64,000 nt of DNA from contig NZ_CP054698.1 in assembly GCF_014023275.1 (NCBI RefSeq), positions 7,029,001 to 7,093,000 on the forward strand, written 5' to 3'. The notes beneath the pieces are model-generated. The model ran no database searches, had not been told where the DNA came from, and worked only from the letters and a program-made list of their open reading frames with translations. The translations under genes and the position numbers were made by a program. Below, piece by piece: positions 54,204-63,080 of the stretch. This DNA comes from Nostoc edaphicum CCNP1411. Lineage in GTDB: Bacteria; Cyanobacteriota; Cyanobacteriia; Cyanobacteriales; Nostocaceae. Numbering within the stretch: position 1 is the first letter of the stretch; each line of letters opens with the position of its first letter.

Positions 54204-54689
54204 ATGAGTTCAGAAATTTTAGCAGTTCTCAAGCCCTATCTCAGTTTTTTTCACCCTGTTACTATGTGGATCTTGCTGGTCGTTGCGCTCTATGCCATGT
54301 ACTTGGGTGTGCAAGTTCGACGGACGAGGCTGGCAGACGGTGATATCAAGAAAGAATTGGTGAAGAGTCGGTTCGCCATCCGACATCACCAAATTGGCTC
54401 TATCCTCCTGGCGCTGATGGTAATGGGTGCGATCGGGGGGATAACCATGACCTATCTAAACAGTGGCAAGATTGTGATTGGTCCTCATCTGTTTGCTGGC
54501 TTAGGGATGGTGGGATTGATTTCTAATTCTGCGGCGTTGGTTCCTTTTATGCAGAAGCATGACTGGGTTCGCAGTATCCACATTTCGCTGAACCTGATTC
54601 TGTTAGGATTGTTTGGCTGGCAAGCTGTGACAGGGGTGCAAATTGTGCAAAAGATTGTGAGCCAGATGATGAAGAATGGTGCAGCGTAA
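54204..54689 (+). CDS. DUF4079-like four-helix membrane protein
   Basis: A 161-residue membrane protein with helices near 15-35, 65-90, 95-115 and 128-148. His residues in FFHPVTMW, RHHQIGS and GPHLFAGLG are spaced like those of b-type haem-binding or cytochrome-like bundles. This fits DUF4079 and cytochrome b561-like proteins. It could carry electrons in the membrane, which is inference. ATG at 54204 follows TTGGAG. Confidence 0.77.
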   Translation: MSSEILAVLKPYLSFFHPVTMWILLVVALYAMYLGVQVRRTRLADGDIKKELVKSRFAIRHHQIGSILLALMVMGAIGGITMTYLNSGKIVIGPHLFAGLGMVGLISNSAALVPFMQKHDWVRSIHISLNLILLGLFGWQAVTGVQIVQKIVSQMMKNGAA

Positions 54690-54830
54690 GTAGTATTCAC
54701 ACTACGGATCAAAGAGTTCTATTGAATGCGGATATAAATATTTATCAATCTGCGATGGCGTAACTGCCCACCGTAGGCGATCGCCCTTACTTAAAACACC
54801 TGTGAGTGCTACTTATTTTAGGAGAAATTT

Positions 54831-55349
54831 ATGAAGTTTAAAAAGTCAATCCAAACTCTACTGCTCGGAATTGTTTTGTCGTTCTGTCTCTTTTTCAGCA
54901 TTCAACAAAACTTGATGGCATCAGAAATTTCCACTTCATCAGACTCAATGGCTGAAACCAATATTCTGTCAGATCAGAAAGGATTTCCGAAATTGGAATC
55001 AGCCGTAGATCAGTATCTCATGTCAATACCATCGGGATATTACACGATCGCTAAGGTTGAAGAGTTAAAAAGTTTGATGGCAAGCCGTCAGCCGTTATTA
55101 GTTGATGTGCGAGAGCCATCAGAGTATCGGTCTGGTCATATCCCTGGCGCAACCAATATTCCGCTCCGAACGCTAGCTCGTAATTTAAGTAAAATTCCCA
55201 GCAATCGCCCTGTAGTGCTGTACTGTTCCGCCGGTTATCGATCGGCAATGGGAGTGATGACACTGCATCTGCTTAATTATGATAATGTCCAGGGTTTTCC
55301 ACCTAGCTTTGCAGGTTGGAAAGCTTCAGGGGAGGCGATCGCCAAGTGA
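54831..55349 (+). CDS. Rhodanese-like sulfurtransferase with signal peptide
   Basis: A 172-residue exported rhodanese. Residues 1-30 are a signal peptide. The rhodanese domain spans 75-170, with LLVDVREPSEYRSGHIPGATNIP and the active Cys in VLYCSAGYRSAMG. It would accept or transfer persulfide sulfur in periplasm or lumen. It is transcribed from a start 140 bp after the DUF4079 gene and fits the sulfur theme of the region. Confidence 0.92.
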   Translation: MKFKKSIQTLLLGIVLSFCLFFSIQQNLMASEISTSSDSMAETNILSDQKGFPKLESAVDQYLMSIPSGYYTIAKVEELKSLMASRQPLLVDVREPSEYRSGHIPGATNIPLRTLARNLSKIPSNRPVVLYCSAGYRSAMGVMTLHLLNYDNVQGFPPSFAGWKASGEAIAK

Positions 55350-55410
55350 AGAGAGGCAAATCTGATTGGGGCAACAGATGAATTCAAAAGCTCTCCTCAA
55401 CTGGCCGAAG

Positions 55411-56001
55411 CTAACTTTGTTTTCTACCAAGAATTTGAATGACTGCGGCTTTGCCATTGTGATAGCGCCCTTCGAGTAAATCTCGTTCCACTTCCCTAGC
55501 AATTTCCCAGTGGAGATCAGCTAGTTCCTGTTGCAACGTGGCCAGAGATGGGAGCATATCTAGATTTTTAGGGCCACCTGTATTGTATTGTAGTTGCTCC
55601 GGTGCAAAGGCTTCGAGTACGAAAACACCGTTCGGTTTTAATCCCATCACGGCTAGGCGGTACACCTTAGTTCGCAACTCTGAGGGAAGATGGCAAAAGA
55701 TCGAAATAATCCCATCCCAAGATTGAGATGCGATCACAAAATCGGCGAGATCGGTTTGGATAGTTGCGATCGCTACCTGTTTCTCTTGCGCTAGTTTTTG
55801 AGCTTTTGCTAGTCCCACGCTAGATTGATCTACGGCTACCACTTCATAGCCTAAAGATGCTAGATAAGTTCCATTCCGTCCTTCTCCCTCTGCCAAACAG
55901 AGGATTTTCCCTTGAGGAATTTTGGATGCTACCGAAACGAGAAAATCATTTGGTTCAGTACCATAGATATATTCTGAAGTCCCAAAGCGTTCATCCCACA
56001 T
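55411..56001 (-). CDS. Class I SAM-dependent methyltransferase (TehB-like)
   Basis: A 196-residue methyltransferase with the SAM-binding motif LCLAEGEGRNGTYLASLG near residues 33-50 and the acidic residue in VVAVDQSS. Relatives are TehB/thiopurine-type enzymes that methylate tellurite, selenite or small thiols. Beside rhodaneses, methylation of a thiol or chalcogen is a reasonable guess. It converges with the rhodanese gene to its left. Confidence 0.85.
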   Translation of the reverse strand: MWDERFGTSEYIYGTEPNDFLVSVASKIPQGKILCLAEGEGRNGTYLASLGYEVVAVDQSSVGLAKAQKLAQEKQVAIATIQTDLADFVIASQSWDGIISIFCHLPSELRTKVYRLAVMGLKPNGVFVLEAFAPEQLQYNTGGPKNLDMLPSLATLQQELADLHWEIAREVERDLLEGRYHNGKAAVIQILGRKQS

Positions 56002-56034
56002 AATTACTCAACCTTAATACAATCCAATACCGAT

Positions 56035-56120
56035 TAGCTAACAAGTTCCCCAATTAATTCTGCAACAGACATCGTACATTCGGCACGTCCAGCATTACTG
56101 CCAGCAAAAATTAGACCGCC
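56035..56120 (-). pseudogene. Short gene remnant (possibly nitronate monooxygenase C-terminus)
   Basis: On the minus strand, [22 protein letters not shown] and ELIGELVS end at a stop. The pattern resembles the end of nitronate monooxygenase-type proteins. No upstream part remains, and it runs on directly from the hemF-like remnant in another frame. Confidence 0.35.
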
Positions 56121-56239
56121 GAAAAGTTCACACCACCCTGTTCAAACACCCGCCCTTCTCGAATCACGCGAGTACGTCCTTCTCCACCTTCTGCTCGTTC
56201 CCAGTAGTCTTGTTGAAAGCGTGCTTCTCCATATTTCAT
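56111..56239 (-). pseudogene. hemF (coproporphyrinogen III oxidase) fragment
   Basis: A 42-codon frame reads [20 protein letters not shown] and [16 protein letters not shown]. This is the highly conserved N-terminal block of oxygen-dependent coproporphyrinogen oxidase (HemF). The rest of the enzyme, about 300 residues, is absent. Confidence 0.75.
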
Positions 56240-56304
56240 CCTGTAAGTTCTGCATGAATTGCTGCGATCGCTAAAACCCCTATTTTCTGATCATCCTGAC
56301 AGTT

Positions 56305-57729
56305 CTAGCTTGCTACCTGACGTTGATGTTCTTGATCCAGAAATGCGTTCGGCTGAAATTTGGTGATCTTCTCATCAATAATAAAAGACTTGACATATTC
56401 AATCATCATCGGTTGGAGGGAAAATAGACCTGATTTGGTATCAATCCACGATCGCCCTTGCAGTAATTCTAAGCTTTCCAGTAGTTCTTGGGATGAAACT
56501 GAGGATGGCATCTTTGTTCGTAGCTGTGAAAAAGAAATGGGTTGACGATTAAGTACCATGCATTGAATCGTTGCTTTAGCTACATCTGATAGGTGTTCAA
56601 ATTCTGGATCTAAATCGTTGACAATTGTACCGAAAAGTGTAACTTTTTGTTTTAAAAATTCGGTGATACTACCATCAAATAACTTTTGAATCGTTATGGC
56701 AATGCGGTTTAGGATATGGGGATTCCCTGCATAGGATTCGATTAATCGATTCCAGTCGTCTGGCGTTCCTCTAAAGGTTCCTTTTGTTTTCAAAAGTTTT
56801 TGTATCTCTGTAACCTGTAATCCTTGGAGAGAGAATACTCGTACAGGTGTTGTCTTTCCTTCAAGCGGGGCGATCTCATAGGATTTGATCCGACTGGTTA
56901 AGATTAAGCAACTTTGATGGGTGGCTTCCCCCACTCTTCTAAATAATTCACAGTATTCCCCGACGGTTGTGTGGTGCAGCCAGATGCAATCTCGACAAGT
57001 GATTTCTGTGGCTGCACATTCTTGGAGAATTCTGTCAGCACCATCTAAAACTAGTAAACAACGATGACGTTGCAAATAATGAATTAGTCGTGAAATTCTG
57101 TGATTGAATGATTCTGGTAGATCGGTTTCTTTGCCATCGGATAGGACGGAGATTAAGTCTGCTAGGAGATCGTTCACTGAAGGAGCCGGAAGGAGCGATC
57201 GCCAAATCACGAACTCAAACTGATTCTGAATCTGCTGGGTGAGCTTCACCGATAGGCAGGTTTTGCCGATACCACCCATACCCAATAAGGTAATGAGACG
57301 GCAGGGTATTGCTTGCTCTGGGGTAGACTCAGCTAAAATCCAGTGCTTCAGGGTTGCCAGTTCTTCTGTACGTCCGTAAAAAAGGGATACATCTGGTGCT
57401 TCTCCCCAATCAATTCGATTTGGAATTTTTGTGTAGTCTTCTTGCGGGTTGATATCTGGATTGGCTAACTGATAGTCATTAGGTTCTAGTGGTAGTTTGA
57501 ATGCTTGGAAACAATAATTCAGGGTTTGCCGATCTACTCCCATTTCACAGGCAAATACCTTTGCTACCGTATCTGGATCTAACCCCATGCGAAAGCCTAA
57601 AGCTTCACGGGTATAATGTTTATCGAAATTTTCATTACTTTCTGATTGAGATTTTGCATCTTGGAGTTTCTGCAATCCTTGGGGCGTTAGGATTACACCA
57701 CGTCTACGGCTTCTTTGTTGGGATTTCAT
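56305..57729 (-). CDS. NB-ARC (STAND) ATPase with N-terminal helix-turn-helix-like region, no repeat sensor
   Basis: A 474-residue signal-transduction ATPase. Residues 1-85 (ILTPQGLQKLQDA, GLDPDTVAKVFACEMGVDRQTL) form a helical, DNA-binding-like effector segment common before NB-ARC in cyanobacteria. The P-loop GMGGIGKT lies near 150 and CLLVLDGADRIL near 225. A winged-helix part ends near 450. Most cyanobacterial relatives continue with WD40 or TPR sensor repeats, but this protein stops right after the ATPase core. It could be a truncated relic or a stand-alone switch. Confidence 0.82.
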   Translation of the reverse strand: MKSQQRSRRRGVILTPQGLQKLQDAKSQSESNENFDKHYTREALGFRMGLDPDTVAKVFACEMGVDRQTLNYCFQAFKLPLEPNDYQLANPDINPQEDYTKIPNRIDWGEAPDVSLFYGRTEELATLKHWILAESTPEQAIPCRLITLLGMGGIGKTCLSVKLTQQIQNQFEFVIWRSLLPAPSVNDLLADLISVLSDGKETDLPESFNHRISRLIHYLQRHRCLLVLDGADRILQECAATEITCRDCIWLHHTTVGEYCELFRRVGEATHQSCLILTSRIKSYEIAPLEGKTTPVRVFSLQGLQVTEIQKLLKTKGTFRGTPDDWNRLIESYAGNPHILNRIAITIQKLFDGSITEFLKQKVTLFGTIVNDLDPEFEHLSDVAKATIQCMVLNRQPISFSQLRTKMPSSVSSQELLESLELLQGRSWIDTKSGLFSLQPMMIEYVKSFIIDEKITKFQPNAFLDQEHQRQVAS

Positions 57730-58541
57730 GGGGAATGTTGCAGGCGATAAATGTATTTTTTATGGATAGGCATGATCGTCTATAGTGCATCAGTAAGATA
57801 CACCAACAAACAAGAGATGACTGGCACAAGTCAGCAGTAAATAACTTCAACTGCCAAAGCTATAAAATTAGCTACAACTCAATCGAGTCTTAATTGTCAG
57901 AACTGTACCTATTCAAACGATTTTTTTAAGAATTATGATAGGAAACACAGATATTAAGTACTATTTCAGTCTGAAAGCAGGTAAGTCTTACAAAACTGAG
58001 TGAAGCAAATTTATCCAGCTAATTTTATGTTACTTGCTTTATTGTTGTACCGACGTTAAGTAATTTTACGGGTTGGATTTAGTTGGCGCTCGCTTTTCTT
58101 TTGTGTTGTATTTTCGTAATTCAGCTTTTGAATGGCGATCGCTGTTGCTGGAATTGGGAAGCGATCGCTTCTGCTGGCTACTATTCGTCTTCGCGCCGCA
58201 GATACTCAATTTTCCTGGGGGGAAGGTCACGGTTGCCTATGTCTAATCAAATTGTACTCAGATTGGGCGGGTTTTTCGATTGATCTGAAATATATGGGCG
58301 GTCGCAACCCATTGGTGACTTTAAATGCCGAAGTTAAGTCCTGCCTGCCGAATTTAAGGGAAGAATAAATGGAGTATGATATTGACTCTCGTAACCTCTA
58401 GAATAACGGATTGTTATTGTTGGGAAACTTGAGGATGAGAATTTATTAAATTAATTGCTAAGTTCCTATACTTCGGTTGTCGCAAGTAGATAAAAAAAAC
58501 AAAATGAACTTATTAAGAATTGAACTCTAAGGAGATTAATC
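57730..58541. other. Long intergenic region, possibly with eroded coding DNA
   Basis: About 810 bp. Between 58083 and 58370 two overlapping plus-strand frames of 66-78 codons exist around GCGATCGC sites. Neither has a ribosome site or recognisable domain. This may be the remains of an old gene. The rest is AT-rich and unremarkable. Confidence 0.4.
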
Positions 58542-59687
58542 ATGGTTACGACTAACTTCCATTTTCATTGCCTAACCGATCAAGTTGGTGATAAAAGGTG
58601 TTTGTTATTCTTGCAACCAGTAAATAGTGATTCACCAAAGGCCGCAAATTATGAGTATTTTGCTTGGCAGCAATTTCAACCTAGCGAAGGCACCCACAAT
58701 ACCATTTCACTACAAACCAGTTACTTAGCAGGCGTTACTATGTATCCCCAAGATAAAATTTACGAATATACCGACCCTATAGGTTTAGAGTTGGGGAAAG
58801 CAAAAAAAGTTATCAACACAAATGGAAGCGATCCTCATTTTTCTAAGGAAACTACCAATATTTCCCCAAACTTAGTAGGGATTTATAATGATTGTAAGAC
58901 TCCAGATAAGTCCTTATCTGTCATTTGGTATGTCAACAGCAAAGAGAATAGGGTAGTACAAACAAACAATACGGATGATACCAAGGCGTTACCGGGCGAC
59001 ACATCCACATTCGAGCTGAAACAAACACTTTACGTAACGATGGCAACCTACGATAGTGAAGCCACTTACAATATTCAGACCTTCGCACAAATGTTTAGTT
59101 TCCCGTTTAAAAATACTGATACGGACTTGTACTTTGAGATAAATTATGATCATGGATTGGTAATTCGCACGACAACTCAAGCAGCATTTGAGAAATCCTT
59201 TTTGCGGAGCCGTCGCTTTCAAGGCAGTCCTCTGATCCAAGCTACCAAAGATGACATCGTTTGTAGTGGACACGGTATGATAGATATTGGAACAGAAGAG
59301 ACGTGTGTACCAGAAAATGTGCAGTTGGTCGTTCTGGCTCCCCCCGCTGCTTCAGTTTCCAATGATCTTTGTCAGGCTGTGGAGAACGGGAGTGCCATAC
59401 CAGGTCTTCAGATAGTAAGTCCAGTGACTAAAGACAAAAGCCCAACCCAACCGTCTATTTATAAATCAGGTCAATCATGCCCAAATTACGTTCTCTACCC
59501 GATTGATGGGAGTTGGCTCAAGCCAGGCATTCCTCACTTAATAGGAGTAAGCGAGAAGACTTATCTTTCAGATCTCTGGCAGCGTGTCATACCATTGACC
59601 ACATCTGGCAAAACCATCAATGTATATTGGGCGGCATGTACTTCTCTTACAGGGGCTAGCAACCCTGTAGTTATAGCAAAGAATTGA
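58542..59687 (+). CDS. Two-part protein of unknown function with possible C-terminal Stv-like (putative adhesin) domain
   Basis: A 381-residue protein without signal peptide. Residues 1-225 are beta-rich (FHFHCLTDQVGDKRCLLFLQ, SLQTSYLAGVTMYPQDKIYEY) and unknown to me. Residues 240-381 begin VCSGHGMIDIGTEETCVPENVQLVVLAPP and end INVYWAACTSLTG. The GHG start followed by VPxxVQL resembles the Stv putative-adhesin domain seen in toxin-like proteins. ATG follows AAGGAG, so it is expressed. The assignment is tentative. Confidence 0.6.
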   Translation: MVTTNFHFHCLTDQVGDKRCLLFLQPVNSDSPKAANYEYFAWQQFQPSEGTHNTISLQTSYLAGVTMYPQDKIYEYTDPIGLELGKAKKVINTNGSDPHFSKETTNISPNLVGIYNDCKTPDKSLSVIWYVNSKENRVVQTNNTDDTKALPGDTSTFELKQTLYVTMATYDSEATYNIQTFAQMFSFPFKNTDTDLYFEINYDHGLVIRTTTQAAFEKSFLRSRRFQGSPLIQATKDDIVCSGHGMIDIGTEETCVPENVQLVVLAPPAASVSNDLCQAVENGSAIPGLQIVSPVTKDKSPTQPSIYKSGQSCPNYVLYPIDGSWLKPGIPHLIGVSEKTYLSDLWQRVIPLTTSGKTINVYWAACTSLTGASNPVVIAKN

Positions 59688-60054
59688 GGTTAACCAACCA
59701 AACTTCACCTCTTGCCAGTTTCGCTATCCTTTGAAGTAGTGGGATCGCCATCAACCGCATCATTTATCGTACTGGGCGATCGCTAGGTTCTACTTGAGCA
59801 TAGGCGATCGCTACAGACTTGTTTTCTCAACCAATCGTTATACACATAATAGCCAATTGGTGCAGTGTGTAAGTTCTAAACTATTTTGTGAAGTAGAGCG
59901 ATCGCACTTGCAGCAAGCATTACCAAAAATTATGTTTTCTCCGCCAATTTTTAGCAATAATTTAAGCACTATTACTTATTGATAAATGGTTGATGATTTT
60001 AAACTTTTCAGCAACGAGTGCGTAGGCGTAGCCCGTCGTAGACATCGCCCATCT
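59688..60054. other. Intergenic region with HIP1 sites and an interspersed repeat
   Basis: Several GCGATCGC sites and, at 60018-60050, a copy of the widespread Nostoc-type repeat TGCGTAGGCGTAGCCCGTCG with following tagacatcgccc. No gene is supported. Confidence 0.6.
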
Positions 60055-60768
60055 TCAATCATGAACTGTACCATCAGGCATGATCGCTCCCTGGAAATCA
60101 ACGTTAGTGAGAATAGCTCTGGTTAAATCTGCTCCTTGCAGATTAGCCTTTCGCAGAATCGCACCATTGAGGTCTGCATAGCTCAAGTCTGCTCTTTGCA
60201 AACTGGCTCCACTAAGATCCGTTGCTAAATTTCCCCACTGGATGCTTCGACTTAGGTCTGCCCGACATAACTTCGCTCCATCTAAGTTAGTATGATGCAT
60301 ACAAGCTGCTCTCAGGTCAGCGTAGCTCAAGTCTGCGCCAGTTAAAACCGCATATCCCAAATCTGTGCGTTGATTGGAACTGGGACGTAAATCTGCTTGA
60401 ATTAGTAGAGAACCAGAGAGTTTTGCACCATTTAAATTAGCACCACATAAACTAGTTTTGATTAAGTTGGCTTTGTCTAGATATGTCCGAACCAGCTTTG
60501 CACCAGTCAAATCAGCCTCACGAAGAATGGCGCAATACAAATCTGCTTCACTTAGGTCTATTCCCCAGAGAATCGCTTCACTCATGTTGGCCTCTCGCAA
60601 ACATGCTTGGTTGAAGTTGGCTTTACCAAGTCGTGTCTGACGTAAATCGGCATTGCTAAAATCTGCACCTCTTAGGTCTGCATTCGTTAATTCTGCTTCT
60701 TGCAGATTCAGTCTTATGAAGCTTCTTTCTCCAGCAGCATAAGCTTTGAGAATTTCATTTATATCCAT
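60055..60768 (-). CDS. Pentapeptide-repeat protein
   Basis: A 237-residue right-handed quadrilateral beta-helix protein. Nearly the whole length after residue 20 follows the A(D/N)Lxx pattern (ADLRGADFSNADLRQTRLG, LQRADLSYADLNGAILRKAN), about 38 repeats. A non-repeat break near residues 128-138 (LRPSSNQRTD) splits the helix. No membrane anchor or fused domain is seen. The family is very abundant in cyanobacteria and mostly of unknown role. Confidence 0.9.
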   Translation of the reverse strand: MDINEILKAYAAGERSFIRLNLQEAELTNADLRGADFSNADLRQTRLGKANFNQACLREANMSEAILWGIDLSEADLYCAILREADLTGAKLVRTYLDKANLIKTSLCGANLNGAKLSGSLLIQADLRPSSNQRTDLGYAVLTGADLSYADLRAACMHHTNLDGAKLCRADLSRSIQWGNLATDLSGASLQRADLSYADLNGAILRKANLQGADLTRAILTNVDFQGAIMPDGTVHD

Positions 60769-60845
60769 ATTAAAAATTTTAAGTTCAGGAGAGGGTTTTT
60801 CATGCGATCACTGTGTAATTCTTCATACGGAGTTTTGGGATGCAG

Positions 60846-61748
60846 TTATTTTTTGGAGATCACCCTTCGTGTAGCATCTCGTAAAGAAGGTATCGCAAAA
60901 GTTTTCGGTCTACTGACTGTGACTAGTCGGGAGTCGCTATGATTTTCTACCTGGGGCGATCGCGGTTGCTGACGATTCTGCACCAAAACCAAAGCTGCAA
61001 CTGCAAGCAAAAAATAACCAAAACTTTTCTGAAGTCTATTAGCTGGAACAAATTCAGCTAAGTACGCACCAAAAATTGTTCCCACACTAGCAGCCACAAT
61101 GAAAGACAACATCAAGTTCCAATTTAAAGAAACATGACCCAAGTAGCCCAAGAAACCTGCAACTGAATTAAATACAATAATTAACAAGGATGTGCCGATC
61201 GCCTGTTTCATTGGTACATTTCCTAACAGTACCAAAGCTGGCACGATCGCAAACCCACCACCAACACCAACCAACCCAGTCAGCACTCCCACACCCAAGC
61301 CTTCACTAATTAACCACAACCAGCAATACTTGCAGACAGGTGGGGGATAAAATGCCAGTTTATCATCTGCTGTTACAGGTTTAGAACTACGCCGAATCAT
61401 AAACACCGCAGCTACCAACATCATGACTGCAAAGAGCATCATTTGAAAAGCTGCGGTAACTACTGGCAGAGTAGCAATTTTTGCCCCCACAAATGCCCCC
61501 AGCATCGTTGCCGAACCAAAAATAAATGCAGTATTGAAATCAATATTTTTGGCTCGCCAGTGGGGAATTACCCCCAATAAGCTAACAGTACCGACAATTA
61601 CCAAAGTCATGGCGATCGCAGATTTTGGAGGTATACCCATGACATAAACTAGAATTGGCAGCGCCAGCACCGAACCCCCACCACCAATCAAACCTAAGCT
61701 CACTCCAATACAAGCAGCCAGCAAATGCCCAATAATCCACAGCGTCAT
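60846..61748 (-). CDS. TSUP-family sulfite/sulfur exporter (TauE/SafE)
   Basis: A 300-residue membrane protein with eight helices. The two family motifs are GLIGGGGSVLALPIL near residue 20 and GLVGVGGGFAIVPALVLL near 160. Members export or import sulfite, thiosulfate or sulfoacetate. It overlaps the rhodanese-DUF2892 gene by 4 bp, and both lie downstream of persulfide dioxygenase, whose product is sulfite. Sulfite export is therefore the likely job. The last 15 residues (PSLRDATRRVISKK) come from an interspersed-repeat sequence. Confidence 0.9.
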   Translation of the reverse strand: MTLWIIGHLLAACIGVSLGLIGGGGSVLALPILVYVMGIPPKSAIAMTLVIVGTVSLLGVIPHWRAKNIDFNTAFIFGSATMLGAFVGAKIATLPVVTAAFQMMLFAVMMLVAAVFMIRRSSKPVTADDKLAFYPPPVCKYCWLWLISEGLGVGVLTGLVGVGGGFAIVPALVLLGNVPMKQAIGTSLLIIVFNSVAGFLGYLGHVSLNWNLMLSFIVAASVGTIFGAYLAEFVPANRLQKSFGYFLLAVAALVLVQNRQQPRSPQVENHSDSRLVTVSRPKTFAIPSLRDATRRVISKK

Positions 61749-62290
61749 ACACTGCTCCGTTGATTATAAGGAAGCTTTGCTAGTAGCATCCCTAACATAC
61801 AGCTATCTGTGATTCCCGAAAACATTAATCCTGCTCCCATAAAACCACTGAGAATCAGGAACCAAGGAGAAACAAATGCTCCCAACAATGTGCTTGTCAA
61901 TACCAATGAACCAGCGACAATTTGCACTTGTCGCATTAAACTAATGGGGGCATTTTTGTTAATTGTGGTTGCATAACCCGCTTGTTTCCAAGCGCTTATA
62001 CCTCCTTCCAGATGGGTAACAGTGGTAAAACCCGCATCAAATAGCTTTTGAGCAGCCATTGTCGAACGATTCCCAGAACGACAGTAGAGAATCACTTTTG
62101 TGTCTTGATCTTGGGGAACTTTGCGCGGATCAAATTTGGATAGGGAAATCAGGGTTGCTCCGGGAATATGCTCTCCTGCATACTCAGCTGGTTCACGGAC
62201 ATCTATAAGTGTGATAGCTTGTTGCTTCAACAACTGTTTGAGTGTTTGAGTATCAACGGTTTGTAATTTATTGAGACGGGAAGTAGTCAT
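61745..62290 (-). CDS. Rhodanese fused to DUF2892 membrane domain
   Basis: A 181-residue protein. Residues 10-110 form a rhodanese with ITLIDVREPAEYAGEHIPGA and active Cys in ILYCRSGNRSTMAA. The C-terminal 60 residues hold two membrane helices (LVLTSTLLGAFVSPWFLILSG), matching DUF2892. It presents a cytoplasmic sulfurtransferase at the membrane next to the exporter. It is the second gene of an operon starting with persulfide dioxygenase and overlaps the exporter gene (ATGA). Confidence 0.93.
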   Translation of the reverse strand: MTTSRLNKLQTVDTQTLKQLLKQQAITLIDVREPAEYAGEHIPGATLISLSKFDPRKVPQDQDTKVILYCRSGNRSTMAAQKLFDAGFTTVTHLEGGISAWKQAGYATTINKNAPISLMRQVQIVAGSLVLTSTLLGAFVSPWFLILSGFMGAGLMFSGITDSCMLGMLLAKLPYNQRSSV

Positions 62291-62346
62291 TGCTTTTTAT
62301 AATTAGGAATGTAGATTTTTAAACGCAAAGTTTTTGTGTGATTTTG

Positions 62347-63042
62347 TTACGCAGCAACGCTACCGCAGCGCTGGTTAGCGGGTACTGCTTCCATAATCTT
62401 TTTCGGGTTGGGTAGATTCAGGTTTCCCATCAATTGGATAAATTCGCTGCGGTTTCGTCCCACCAGCCGCGAATTCCATTGTTTCTCTTCCCCAATGCTG
62501 GAAACTGTGTTACCTCGATAATCATGACCGGGATAAACTAAGGTTTCGTCAGGTAATGTAAACAAACGTTGCGTTATTGCGTCATACATTATCCCTGCGT
62601 TCCCACTTTGAAAGTCAGTCCGTCCACAACCACGAATTAACAAGGCATCTCCGGTAAGTAAATGAGTACCATTAACTAAATAGGCATTATGGCTATCAGT
62701 ATGACCCGGAGTAGCGATCGCCTTTACTTTCAGACTCCCTAACTCTAATACTTCTCCATTTTTCATAAATCTGTCTGCACATATAGCTTGGGCATTTTCC
62801 GGTACAATCCCCAAACAACCCGTAGCCTCCCGCAATTTAGCTGTCCCAGTAATATGATCGGCGTGGATATGGGTTTCTAAGCAGTATTTGAGAGTTAATC
62901 CTAGTTCTTTTAGTAATTGGCGATCGCGCTCTACCTGTTCTAATACTGGATCGACCAAAATCGCCGTTTTAGTCTCTAAATCTGCAATTAAATATGTATA
63001 GGTGCTTGTTTCCGGGTCAAAGAGTTGTCGGAATAACATCAT
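62347..63042 (-). CDS. Persulfide dioxygenase-like metallo-hydrolase (ETHE1 / Blh type)
   Basis: A 231-residue metallo-beta-lactamase-fold enzyme with ETHIHADHITG near 56-66, ATPGHTDSH, GDALLIRGCGRTDFQ and VYPGHDYRG. The GRTDFQ element is characteristic of persulfide dioxygenases, which use Fe(II) to oxidise glutathione persulfide to sulfite. It heads an operon with a rhodanese and a sulfur exporter, completing an SQR-to-sulfite pathway. An 18-bp palindromic site lies 39 bp before the start. A second ATG one codon later is equally possible. Confidence 0.92.
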   Translation of the reverse strand: MMLFRQLFDPETSTYTYLIADLETKTAILVDPVLEQVERDRQLLKELGLTLKYCLETHIHADHITGTAKLREATGCLGIVPENAQAICADRFMKNGEVLELGSLKVKAIATPGHTDSHNAYLVNGTHLLTGDALLIRGCGRTDFQSGNAGIMYDAITQRLFTLPDETLVYPGHDYRGNTVSSIGEEKQWNSRLVGRNRSEFIQLMGNLNLPNPKKIMEAVPANQRCGSVAA

Positions 63043-63080
63043 GGCTAACTCCAGATAAAATTGTTTGATTAATCAATAGT

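Noticed and set aside
57501..57785. 94-codon plus-strand frame opposite the NB-ARC gene start
   Set aside because: Antisense to a clear ATPase gene, with no supporting start signal.
58083..58368. Overlapping plus-strand frames of 66 and 78 codons
   Set aside because: No ribosome site, no domain and atypical residue mix; at best an eroded gene, so kept only as intergenic comment.
59794..59982. 62-codon plus-strand frame in the intergenic region
   Set aside because: Built around HIP1 sites with no start signal; judged chance.
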